7,488 nt of DNA from JAEUIZ01 sp046155605 (GCA_046155605.1 JBJXFQ010000052.1:1-7488); one strand, 5' to 3'. Shown: positions 1-6,246, numbered from the stretch's first letter. Numbers and translations: made by a program. The notes: generated by a model not told the origin, from the letters alone.

Positions 1-28
1 AGTGAGTGAGTGAGAGCGAACGCATCAT
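1..28 (-). CDS. start of a gene cut by the left window edge, product unknown
   Basis: Only the first nine codons lie in the window, reading MMRSLSLTH. The case for a real gene is upstream: a perfect AAGGAGG lies 5 nt before the first ATG (position 28; a second ATG follows at 25), and a good sigma70-type promoter lies about 60 nt further upstream. The basic, hydroxyl-rich start could be the front of a signal peptide, but nine residues cannot decide this. The usual neighbour after nusG is rplK (L11), and this start does not look like the common MAKK-type start of L11. Function is not assignable from the window. Confidence 0.5.
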
Positions 29-33
29 CGCGA

Positions 34-40
34 CCTCCTT
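34..40 (-). promoter_or_regulatory. strong Shine-Dalgarno of the left-edge gene
   Basis: The minus strand reads AAGGAGG, full complementarity to the usual 16S rRNA tail, with 5 nt to the ATG at 28 and 8 nt to the ATG at 25. This is the main reason for calling a gene at the edge and leaves the choice between the two adjacent ATGs open. Confidence 0.7.
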
Positions 41-93
41 GCCGGCACTGCCGACCGCCATCGCCCGACGTGAACGCCCCCCTCCCTGCCTCC

Positions 94-121
94 AGCCTAC
101 CACACTTGGCCGACGTGTCAA
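94..121 (-). promoter_or_regulatory. sigma70-type promoter of the left-edge gene
   Basis: On the minus strand a consensus TTGACA (121-116) is followed after 16 nt by TAGGCT (99-94), which keeps the important T1, A2 and T6 of the -10 box. The start site would fall near 87, leaving a leader of about 58 nt before the ATG at 28. The tRNA-Thr/tuf promoter in this window has the same 16-nt spacer. The rest of the 230-bp gap below nusG shows no clear terminator or gene. Confidence 0.65.
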
Positions 122-269
122 TACCCCGTCCTGAATCTTTGCACGGTGCGTCATCGCGGCAGGCCATGTGGCGTCGTGTGTCGTACGCCGATCTGTGCAG
201 CGGGTCAGCAGGCAGATTCAACGCGAATTCGGTCGAATTTTGACCGGATGAGAAGCCCGTGCGTGCTCG

Positions 270-899
270 TCAGGACTCGTCGGCCTTGCCGATCTGCCAC
301 TCCTCGATCTCGATGGGTGCCTGGCGGCCGAAGATCGTGACCAGCACGCGGACGAGGCCCTTGTCGGGGAGCAGTTCGTCGACGGTGCCCTCGTAGCCCT
401 GGAAGGGGCCTTCCTTGATGGTGACGGGCTCGCCCTTCTGGAAGACCATCTTGACGAGGGGTTCTTCCTCGGGCTTGCGGGAGTCACGGAGCATCTTCTC
501 GATCTCGTGCTCCTTCATCGGGGTGGGTCGGCCGGCGGTGCCGACGAAATCGCCCACGCCCGTGGTCTCCTTGATGAGGAAGAAGACGTCCTGGGGGATC
601 CGGCCGTCGGGCTCGAGGCGCATCTCGACGAAGACGTAGCCGGGGTACAACTTGGTCTCGGTGATGCGCTGCTTGCCGCCTTTGATGGTCTTGGTCTTCT
701 CGGTGGGGACGAGGATTCGGCCCACGAGATGGATCATGTTCTCGATCTGGACCTTGCGGAGGAGGGTCTCGCGGACGGAACTCTCCTTGTTGGAGGCGAC
801 GCGGAGGACGAACCAGTTCATGCCGTCCTGGCGGAGGAGTTCGTCGGGCGCGATGAGATCGGCCTTTTCGGCTGCGGGCTTGTCGGTGGTGTCGGGCAT
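270..899 (-). CDS. nusG: transcription termination/antitermination factor NusG
   Basis: 209 residues. NusG binds the RNA polymerase clamp, modulates pausing and links transcription to Rho or to ribosomal protein S10. The NGN domain starts near residue 27 (MNWFVLRVAS) and includes PGYVFVEM (86-93) and GVGDFVG (114-120). The C-terminal KOW domain spans about 154-205 (FQKGEPVTIKEGPFQGYEG and onward). Compared with the usual length of about 175-185 residues, it has an acidic/polar N-terminal extension of about 26 residues. The ATG at 899 is preferred over the internal Met27 because GGAG lies 5 nt upstream of it. It starts 23 nt after secE and is probably co-transcribed with it, the standard secE-nusG pairing. 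No rplK follows; a new promoter and a different gene start do. Confidence 0.97.
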   Translation of the reverse strand: MPDTTDKPAAEKADLIAPDELLRQDGMNWFVLRVASNKESSVRETLLRKVQIENMIHLVGRILVPTEKTKTIKGGKQRITETKLYPGYVFVEMRLEPDGRIPQDVFFLIKETTGVGDFVGTAGRPTPMKEHEIEKMLRDSRKPEEEPLVKMVFQKGEPVTIKEGPFQGYEGTVDELLPDKGLVRVLVTIFGRQAPIEIEEWQIGKADES

Positions 900-922
900 G
901 AGGGCTCCAGGAAGAGGGTGGA

Positions 923-1624
923 TCAGCCGCCGTGGAGGACGCCGATGAGGCGGAAGAAGCCGGAAAAGAGGAGATCAACGGTGAAAAGGCCGGCTGCGAG
1001 GAGGAGGGACCAGATGATGACGACCCAGGTGGACCCGATGACATCCTTGCGAGTGGACCAGTTGACCTTCTTCATCTCGCCGTCGGTGGCGATGAGGAAC
1101 TCAGAGATCGAGGGCTTGATGCCGACGAGCCAGTAGACGAGGACGGTGCCCAGGACCATGAGGACACCGACGCCACCGGCCTGAAGGTAGAGGGGCTCGA
1201 ACGCGGCGTTTCGAGTCTGGCCGACGACGACGCCCGTCCGGGTGAGCGTGCTGCCCGCGGGCGGGGCGACGGAACGGATGTCGGCGATGGTGCGGTCGCC
1301 CCTGAACGTGGGCGGAGCAATGGTGAGTCGGTCGCCACCGCCGGTGGTGGGGGCGTCGGCCTTGATGACCGCGGTGCCGATCTCGACGGGCGTGCCGTCG
1401 GCCGAAGCACCCATGAGCGAGATGGTCTGGCCGGGGGTGGCGGGCTGGCCTTCGGCGGGGGAGATCGCGAGTTCGTAGGAGTTGACCGGGATGAGGCGGG
1501 TGGAGGCGGTTTCGAGTTGGCTCCAGAGCCAGGCGCAGGCGGCCATGATGAGCGCGCCCGCGAACGCGGCGGTAAGCACGCGAACCCAATATCCCTGTCC
1601 CGGCTTGTACAACGCGAAGGCCAT
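923..1624 (-). CDS. secE: preprotein translocase subunit SecE, long form with an extracytoplasmic domain
   Basis: 233 residues. SecE clamps SecY in the SecYEG membrane channel. Visible are a first membrane helix (about 13-35), a long Pro/Gly/Thr-rich segment (about 37-143) that should lie outside the cytoplasm, a second helix (about 148-168), then the conserved SecE core: an amphipathic segment with EMKKVNWSTRKD (183-194) and the essential third helix (about 198-220, with Asp217). Most bacterial SecE proteins have about 60-130 residues, so the segment between helices 1 and 2 is the oddity. Trp189 is kept; the usual WPT is WST. The ATG at 1624 is chosen because the longer frame (to 1696) would run into tRNA-Trp. 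The ribosome binding site is weak (GGA about 10 nt upstream). It lies between tRNA-Trp and nusG, as in many bacteria. Confidence 0.93.
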   Translation of the reverse strand: MAFALYKPGQGYWVRVLTAAFAGALIMAACAWLWSQLETASTRLIPVNSYELAISPAEGQPATPGQTISLMGASADGTPVEIGTAVIKADAPTTGGGDRLTIAPPTFRGDRTIADIRSVAPPAGSTLTRTGVVVGQTRNAAFEPLYLQAGGVGVLMVLGTVLVYWLVGIKPSISEFLIATDGEMKKVNWSTRKDVIGSTWVVIIWSLLLAAGLFTVDLLFSGFFRLIGVLHGG

Positions 1625-1638
1625 GTCGGTGGTTCCAG

Positions 1639-1657
1639 GCCGAGCGGTGTGCTCGGC
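1639..1657 (-). other. perfect stem-loop between tRNA-Trp and secE
   Basis: GCCGAGC and GCTCGGC form a perfect 7-bp stem with a 5-nt loop, 12 nt after the tRNA-Trp 3' end and 14 nt before the secE ATG. No T-tract follows, so a terminator is unlikely. It could protect or expose the 5' end of the secE-nusG mRNA after the tRNA is cut out, or affect secE initiation. The structure is seen directly; the role is inference. Confidence 0.5.
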
Positions 1658-1669
1658 ATCAGCGATCAA

Positions 1670-1742
1670 CACGCCGGGAGGGACTTGAACCCGCAACCTG
1701 CGGATTTGGAATCCGCTGCTCTACCAGTTGAGCTACCGGCGT
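1670..1742 (-). tRNA. trpT: tRNA-Trp (anticodon CCA)
   Basis: All four arms fold: acceptor ACGCCGG/CCGGCGT, D stem GCTC/GAGC, anticodon stem GCGGA/TCCGC with loop TTCCAAA (anticodon CCA), and T loop TTCAAGT. The discriminator is G, as usual for bacterial tRNA-Trp, and the 3' CCA is not encoded (TTG follows). The T stem GCGGG/CCCTC has one C-T mismatch where the E. coli tRNA has a G-U pair. It lies between rpmG and secE, a common bacterial arrangement, and must be cut from the shared transcript. Confidence 0.96.
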
Positions 1743-1760
1743 AGCGAAAATCAGCAAAGT

Positions 1761-1780
1761 TCAAAGACTCAAAGATCAAA
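1761..1780. repeat. short TCAAAGA repeats in the AT-rich rpmG to tRNA-Trp spacer
   Basis: Plus-strand TCAAAGA occurs at 1761-1767 and 1769-1775, followed by TCAAA at 1776-1780. The surrounding spacer (1743-1853) is clearly more AT-rich than its neighbours. No convincing -35/-10 pair was found on the minus strand, and no gene lies here. It may simply be leader sequence of the tRNA-Trp-secE transcript. Confidence 0.3.
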
Positions 1781-1853
1781 CTCGGAGCAGTCGAAACGCC
1801 AAACACGTCCGCAGCATTTGGTGCTTGGAGATTTGCTGCTTTGAGCCTTTCGA

Positions 1854-2036
1854 TCACTTCTTCTTGACCTTGTGCAGTGTGTGCTTGCGCACCCGCGGGG
1901 AGAACTTCATGAGGCCTTCCTTGAGTTTCTCGGGCATGCCGCCCTTGGTGTTGACCTCGGTGCGGTAGTTGAGGTCATTGGTTTCGGTGCACTGGAGCCA
2001 GAGGTACTCGCGTGCCGCCGCCTTCTTCTTGGCCAT
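1854..2036 (-). CDS. rpmG: 50S ribosomal protein L33, zinc-free type
   Basis: 60 residues, very basic, starting MAKKKAAAREYLWLQC and ending KHTLHKVKKK. L33 is a small protein of the large ribosomal subunit near the E site. The family core is visible: an N-terminal beta strand, CTETNDLNYRT (16-26), and the KFSPRVRKHTLHK end (44-56). The zinc-ribbon Cys pairs of the C-plus form (CxxC twice) are broken: only Cys16 remains, and Thr19, Ser46 and Val49 stand at the other three positions. It should therefore not bind zinc. The linker before KFSP is slightly long. The upstream sequence AAGGGCTGGTGGATC before the ATG gives only a modest ribosome binding site. It follows the tuf terminator and precedes tRNA-Trp-secE-nusG; no separate promoter is obvious. 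Confidence 0.93.
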   Translation of the reverse strand: MAKKKAAAREYLWLQCTETNDLNYRTEVNTKGGMPEKLKEGLMKFSPRVRKHTLHKVKKK

Positions 2037-2091
2037 GATCCACCAGCCCTTTCAGCCCGTTCCCGCGTGGCGGGATGGGGTTTTTACTGTG

Positions 2092-2124
2092 AAAAGCGGC
2101 CCTTGGGGAGATGCCCAAGGGCCG
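2092..2124 (-). terminator. intrinsic terminator after tuf
   Basis: An 11-bp GC-rich stem with arms at 2124-2114 and 2107-2097 (CGGCCCTTGGG against CCCAAGGGCCG) has a 6-nt loop and is followed on the minus strand by GCTTTTC. It lies about 85 nt after the tuf stop. The T-tract is short, so partial read-through into rpmG is plausible, which would fit the lack of a clear rpmG promoter. Confidence 0.75.
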
Positions 2125-2207
2125 GATCAGACGATCGTAGGCCGCTCGCGTTCGAGGAGGCCGAATGTCGCGTCGCGCGCGGTTCGCGGGACGCCCGAAA
2201 GAAACGC

Positions 2208-3410
2208 TTACTCGATGATGTCGGTGACGACGCCGGAGCCGATGGTACGGCCGCCCTCACGCACGGCGAAACGGAGGCCCTTCTCCATGGCGACGGGCTT
2301 GTCCTGGAGGTCGACTTCCATCTCGATGTTGTCGCCGGGCATGCACATTTCGGCCCCGCCGAGGAGTTTGGTGCTGCCGGTGACGTCGGTGGTGCGGAAG
2401 TAGAACTGGGGCTTGTAGCCGGAGAAGAACGGGGTGTGGCGGCCACCCTCTTCCTTGGTGAGGACGTAGACCTCGCCCTTGAACTTGGTGTGGGGTTTGA
2501 TGGAGCCGGGCTTGCAGATGACTTGCCCGCGCTCGATGCCCTCTTTTTCGACGCCGCGGAGGAGGACGCCGACGTTATCGCCGGCCATGCCCTGGTCGAG
2601 GGTCTTCTGGAACATCTCGACGCCGGTGACGACGGTCTTGGTGTTCTCTTTGCGGATGCCGACGATCTCGCAGGCGTCGTTGACCTTGATGATCCCGCGC
2701 TCGATGCGCCCGGTGGCGACGGTGCCGCGGCCCTTGATCGAGAAGACGTCTTCCACGCTCATGAGGAAGGGCTTGTCGGTCTCACGGGGCGGCTCGGGGA
2801 TAAAGGTGTCGATGGCCTCAAACAGGTCGTCGATGGGCTTGCAGATCTTGTCGTCCTTGGGGTTCTCAAGGGCGGCCTTGGACTGCCCGCGGATGACCGG
2901 CGTCTTGTCGCCGGGGAAGTTGTACTTCTTGAGCAGGTCGCGGACCTCAAGTTCGACGAGGTCGAGAAGTTCGGGATCGTCAACGAGGTCGATCTTGTTG
3001 AGGAAGACGACGATGTGCGGCACGCCGACCTGGCGGGCCAGCAGGACGTGCTCGCGCGTCTGCGGCATGGGGCCGTCAGCGGCGGAGACCACGAGGATCG
3101 CGCCGTCCATCTGGGCGGCGCCGGTGATCATGTTCTTGACGAAGTCGGCGTGGCCCGGGCAATCGACGTGGGCATAGTGCCGCTTGGTCGTCTCATACTC
3201 GGTGTGCGACGAAGCGATGGTGACGGTCTTGTTGGCGTCACGCACGGTGCCGCCCTTGGTGATCTCGGCATACGACTTGATGATGCCGCCGAAGCGCGCC
3301 GCGGAGCGCGCGGAGAGGGCGGCGGTCAGGGTCGACTTGCCGTGGTCGATGTGACCGATGGTCCCGACGTTGACGTGGGGCTTGGTCCGCTCAAATACGC
3401 CCTTGGCCAT
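2208..3410 (-). CDS. tuf: translation elongation factor Tu (EF-Tu)
   Basis: 400 residues, full length. EF-Tu delivers aminoacyl-tRNA to the ribosome as a GTP complex. GTPase motifs: P-loop GHIDHGKS (19-26), DCPGH (83-87) with catalytic His87, NKID (138-141). Domains 2 and 3 follow from about 215, with GRGTVATGRIERG, EGGRHTPFF and YFRTTDVTG. Two deviations stand out. The switch I motif usually written RGITI is KTVTI (61-65); Thr64, which binds the magnesium ion, is kept. The G5 loop, usually RGSAL, is RGQSKAAL (174-181). The region before switch I (KGGTVRDAN) matches what I recall of planctomycete EF-Tu and supports that assignment. The ATG at 3410 has GGAG 7 nt upstream. It is preceded by tRNA-Thr, as in the classical thrT-tufB pair, and followed by a terminator. 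Confidence 0.98.
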   Translation of the reverse strand: MAKGVFERTKPHVNVGTIGHIDHGKSTLTAALSARSAARFGGIIKSYAEITKGGTVRDANKTVTIASSHTEYETTKRHYAHVDCPGHADFVKNMITGAAQMDGAILVVSAADGPMPQTREHVLLARQVGVPHIVVFLNKIDLVDDPELLDLVELEVRDLLKKYNFPGDKTPVIRGQSKAALENPKDDKICKPIDDLFEAIDTFIPEPPRETDKPFLMSVEDVFSIKGRGTVATGRIERGIIKVNDACEIVGIRKENTKTVVTGVEMFQKTLDQGMAGDNVGVLLRGVEKEGIERGQVICKPGSIKPHTKFKGEVYVLTKEEGGRHTPFFSGYKPQFYFRTTDVTGSTKLLGGAEMCMPGDNIEMEVDLQDKPVAMEKGLRFAVREGGRTIGSGVVTDIIE

Positions 3411-3486
3411 CTCGATGCTCCAGAAACGCGATCCATACCGTCGAAACGAGGGGCGGCGCTCGCCACCCGCCTCGGTCCCATCCGCA

Positions 3487-3558
<72 letters not shown>

Positions 3559-3606
3559 ACAAGCCCGGCGGGGCAAGGCCCGTCGCGCCCAACCGAGCAG
3601 GCCACG

Positions 3607-3634
3607 ATCTTACCCAGCCTCCGAGCGGGGTCAA
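3607..3634 (-). promoter_or_regulatory. promoter of the tRNA-Thr-tuf unit
   Basis: On the minus strand TTGACC (3634-3629) is followed after 16 nt by TAAGAT (3612-3607). The start site would be near 3600, about 40 nt before the tRNA. The -35 box lies inside an inverted repeat (CCGAG 3639-3635 against CTCGG 3625-3621), which could be an operator or chance. This 108-nt gap after gene C shows no proper terminator, so transcription of the upstream operon may run into the tRNA. Confidence 0.7.
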
Positions 3635-3666
3635 CTCGGCCCCGAACGGCACCGGGACATCCACCA

Positions 3667-5223
3667 TCACTCCGCCACGATCGTGTAGGTGAAGGAAGCG
3701 ACGGACGGATTGTTGGTGACGCCGACGCATTGGAGGTTGGTCGGGGTGATCTCGTAGGTGACCTCCGAATCGAAGTCGAGGCTGCTCAGGGCGGTGATGG
3801 TGAGGGAGCGCCCGGAGATCGAGTAAGAGAAGTCGTCGCCGGGGATGGTGTGCCAAGAGCCGTCGTAATACCGGATCTGCACCGGATAGGTCGTGCTGGG
3901 CGTCTGGCGGATCGGGCCGTAGAACCTGAGTTCGACTTGGCCGGGCGCGTTGAAGCCGCCGGAGATGGTGCCGCCGTTGACCGGGTCGCAATCGGTGTCG
4001 TGGAGGTGGAAGCGCGCGAGGCCGACGGCACCGCCGCCGAGGGTGGAGGAAGTGGCGTTGTAATAGGGCGCCTGGTTCGGCTGGCTTGCGCCGGAATTGA
4101 TCGTCGTCGAGCCGACGATAACGCTGCCGGACCATGTGCCAGCCCCGTCGGCACCGTTGATGATGACCTGGTTCATCAGCCCCGCGGTGTCGTCATAATC
4201 GATGGAGCCCGTGCTCGTCAGCGAGCCGCTGATCCAGATCATCTCCGCCACGTCTCCGCCGTCGTGAATCCGGATGTCGCCCGCCAGGTCTCCCGTGATG
4301 AGGATGCCGGCGGGGCCGCCGCCCACCGGCGAGGTCAGCGTCTTGCAGTTGATCACGCAGCCGTCGGGGATTCCGCCGCTGCCGATCGACAGCAGCCCCA
4401 GCACGCCGGGGCCATCGCCCGCGACCAGTCCGATGTCTGTGGCGGAGGTCATGGTGGCGCCGATGATGCGGTTCGTGCCGTCCATGGAGCGGATGCCGGA
4501 GAGCCCGCCCGAGGCGGGCACGTTGAGCGCGCCGTCCACGAGGATGTCGCCGATCGCGCCCGCGCTGGCGCGGACCGTGGCCGTCAGGTTGCCGCCCACG
4601 ACGACGTTGTTGATGTCACCGCCCTCTGCTGTCGCCGCAATAGCGCCCGCGCAGTTGCCCGTGACGTTCACTTCCTCGATGTCGCCGCCCGTACAAAGGA
4701 TGGACGCGCCCGAAGTCGTAGATGCCGCATTGACGATGAACAGCGCGACACCGCCTGGAAGCGCGGCCTCAAAGGTGTTCTTGATCGCCCCGTCCACGTC
4801 GAAGCGGTACAGTTTGCCGACGATCACCGAGCCCTCGACATCCTCCTTGATGTGGCCCGCGAGACTCGTCGCGGCACGCTGCGTCGAGTTGCTCACGGCC
4901 AGGCCGCCCAGGTCGCCGGACTTGGCCGTCATCGAGCCTCCACCGGTCGGAAAGGCCCCTGAGCCGAAGAAGACCTTCAGGTCAGAACTCCCGCTCCCGT
5001 TGATCGTGACGACTCCGATATCGGAGACGTCATCGACCGCGAAGATGTTGATCAGGGTCGTCGCCGACGACACCGTGATGCCAATGTCGGCTCCCGCATT
5101 GTGGAACGTCGTGGTGGGCGTTCCCGAGTTGGTGACCGTCACTTGGATCTCATCCGCCGCACGGGCCACGCCCGTGATCCCCAGCAAGACCGCAGCGAGA
5201 CTCATGGAACCGTGACGCTTCAT
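3667..5223 (-). CDS. exported glycine-rich, beta-solenoid-like protein of unknown function (gene C)
   Basis: 518 residues; family not recognised. Residues 1-22 form a signal peptide (MKRHGSMSLAAVLLGITGVARA, cut before ADE or one residue later). Residues about 23-170 are Thr/Ser/Gly-rich beta sequence. From about 175 to 375 there are irregular repeats of about 20 residues of the form GDI-x-x-V-x-V-x-GN (for example GGDIEEVNVTGN at 179 and GGDINNVVVGGN at 201), which suggests a stacked beta-helix. The end (about 400-518) looks like an Ig-type beta domain with FDSEVTYEITPTNLQC. There are six cysteines (177, 191, 289, 293, 412, 499). Unlike A and B it has no Pro-x-Pro/hydrophobic/Arg sorting tail, so it may be secreted or periplasmic. 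AAGGAGG lies 6 nt before the ATG, inside the last codons of gene B, so it is translationally coupled to B. Surface or extracellular matrix protein is a guess. Confidence 0.85.
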   Translation of the reverse strand: MKRHGSMSLAAVLLGITGVARAADEIQVTVTNSGTPTTTFHNAGADIGITVSSATTLINIFAVDDVSDIGVVTINGSGSSDLKVFFGSGAFPTGGGSMTAKSGDLGGLAVSNSTQRAATSLAGHIKEDVEGSVIVGKLYRFDVDGAIKNTFEAALPGGVALFIVNAASTTSGASILCTGGDIEEVNVTGNCAGAIAATAEGGDINNVVVGGNLTATVRASAGAIGDILVDGALNVPASGGLSGIRSMDGTNRIIGATMTSATDIGLVAGDGPGVLGLLSIGSGGIPDGCVINCKTLTSPVGGGPAGILITGDLAGDIRIHDGGDVAEMIWISGSLTSTGSIDYDDTAGLMNQVIINGADGAGTWSGSVIVGSTTINSGASQPNQAPYYNATSSTLGGGAVGLARFHLHDTDCDPVNGGTISGGFNAPGQVELRFYGPIRQTPSTTYPVQIRYYDGSWHTIPGDDFSYSISGRSLTITALSSLDFDSEVTYEITPTNLQCVGVTNNPSVASFTYTIVAE

Positions 5224-5226
5224 TAC

Positions 5227-6246
5227 CTACCTCCTTCTCCGAAAGAGACAGCCACTACCGAACACGACCAACACGACCGAGGAGGGCGCAGGGACCGCCG
5301 AGGCGATCCGCAGACCCGTTCGAATGCTCACTGACCACGGGCGCAGCGATGAAAGTTCGTTGGCATGGTCGAAGAGGGTTGATCCTCCCGCCCATGACCC
5401 CGCGAGTCCGCGCTCGCGCGGTTCGTTCTCGAAATAGGTGTACTCGATCCACTCGGACGAAGCCCCGGAGGCATCTAGAAGCCCCCACGGCGTCAGCGAC
5501 TCGGGGTATGAGCCGAGCGGTATGTTCCAGTGCCCGAACCCAGGGAGGTCAAAGCCGGAGTTGGCCTGCCCCTGTCCGGGCAGCCCGCCGACTGGTTGAT
5601 CGTCCGACCCCAGCGGGTAGAGCCACCACCCTTCCTGCCCCGGCCCGTATCGGTTCGGGTCATAATGGACCGCCTTCATCCGCTCGTCGAGCGTTGGGAT
5701 CCAATACTTGGCGTCCGGGTGGTGCGTGCGCTGGTCGTTAAAGGTGCCGTTTGGATTCGTCGTGAACGTGGACGTGTCGTACGACCCGTTGTCCTTGGCG
5801 GAGAGTGCGTTGCTTTTCCCGTTGTGCAGCCAGTTGCAGAACATCGCGCTCTCGCGCCACGAGATCCCCGTCACCGGGAACATCGCGGCGTTGGGGACGC
5901 TCTTGAGCTTCCAGCGCACCCCGGGGCCGCCGTAACCCGTGTCCATCTGCGCGCCCCAGAACGAGGGTCCGACGGTCCAGGTCCACCCCGACACGCCCTG
6001 CGTGGAGTACGTGTTGACGAACTCCATCCACTGGGAGGTCGTCACCTCCAGCGTGCTGATCCGGTACTCGTAGTTCACGCTCCCGCGGCCGTTGCTCACG
6101 GTCGCGTAGGGCCAACTGGGGTTATTGAACGCCACGTTTCCCGGCGCACCCACCGTGGCGAACTGGAAGTCGTAGTTCGGCGGCTGGGCCTGTGCTATCG
6201 TGCCCAGCGACCCGAGGATGATCGACAGGTATCGACCTGACTTCAT
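5227..6246 (-). CDS. exported FGE/SUMF1-fold protein with PEP-CTERM-like tail (gene B)
   Basis: 339 residues. Signal peptide 1-20 (cut at AQA/QPP). The body is an FGE-sulfatase/SUMF1-type C-lectin fold: YEYRISTLEVTTSQWMEFVN (59-78), PVTGISWRESAMFCNWL (124-140), WIPTLDERMKAVHYDPNRYG (182-201), WGLLDASGASSEWIEY (254-269) and GLRIAS (311-316). The paired cysteines that formylglycine-generating enzymes use for copper binding and catalysis near the C-terminus are absent (GSWAGGSTLFDHAN there), so sulfatase-activating activity is unlikely. The tail PAPSS (319-323), a hydrophobic stretch and RRRR resembles a PEP-CTERM sorting signal with Ala for Glu. A longer frame starting at 6666 is rejected: the ATG at 6246 has AGAAGGAG 6 nt upstream, begins a signal peptide, and overlaps the gene A stop by ATGA. 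Paralogue of A. Confidence 0.9.
   Translation of the reverse strand: MKSGRYLSIILGSLGTIAQAQPPNYDFQFATVGAPGNVAFNNPSWPYATVSNGRGSVNYEYRISTLEVTTSQWMEFVNTYSTQGVSGWTWTVGPSFWGAQMDTGYGGPGVRWKLKSVPNAAMFPVTGISWRESAMFCNWLHNGKSNALSAKDNGSYDTSTFTTNPNGTFNDQRTHHPDAKYWIPTLDERMKAVHYDPNRYGPGQEGWWLYPLGSDDQPVGGLPGQGQANSGFDLPGFGHWNIPLGSYPESLTPWGLLDASGASSEWIEYTYFENEPRERGLAGSWAGGSTLFDHANELSSLRPWSVSIRTGLRIASAVPAPSSVVLVVFGSGCLFRRRR
5230..5236 (-). promoter_or_regulatory. Shine-Dalgarno of gene C inside the Arg-tail codons of gene B
   Basis: AAGGAGG, 6 nt before the ATG at 5223, is formed by the last three Arg codons of gene B (AGA AGG AGG), directly before its TAG stop. All other Arg codons of gene B are CGN. The site therefore both decides the start of C and ties its translation to the end of B. 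Confidence 0.85.

Noticed and set aside
1..16. GTGA tetranucleotide repeat at the left edge as a phase-variation tract
   Set aside because: Only about three and a half units, and it lies within the presumed coding start; too short to call.
1625..1696. Longer secE start at 1696
   Set aside because: The extra residues would be coded by the tRNA-Trp gene; the ATG at 1624 begins a normal SecE N-terminus.
932..1744. 270-codon plus-strand open frame
   Set aside because: It is the antisense of secE and even crosses tRNA-Trp; Gly/Asp/Glu-rich shadow composition and no credible start.
2037..2207. Promoter for rpmG
   Set aside because: A TACGAT hexamer is present before the tuf terminator but without a -35 box, and the start would fall into the terminator stem; nothing convincing after it.
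3640..3666. CCCG/CGGG hairpin after gene C as a terminator
   Set aside because: Four base pairs with a long loop and no T-tract; too weak.
3730..4962. 410-codon plus-strand open frame opposite gene C
   Set aside because: Gene C has a perfect SD, signal peptide and operon context; the opposite frame is Arg/Ala/Asp-rich without recognisable features.
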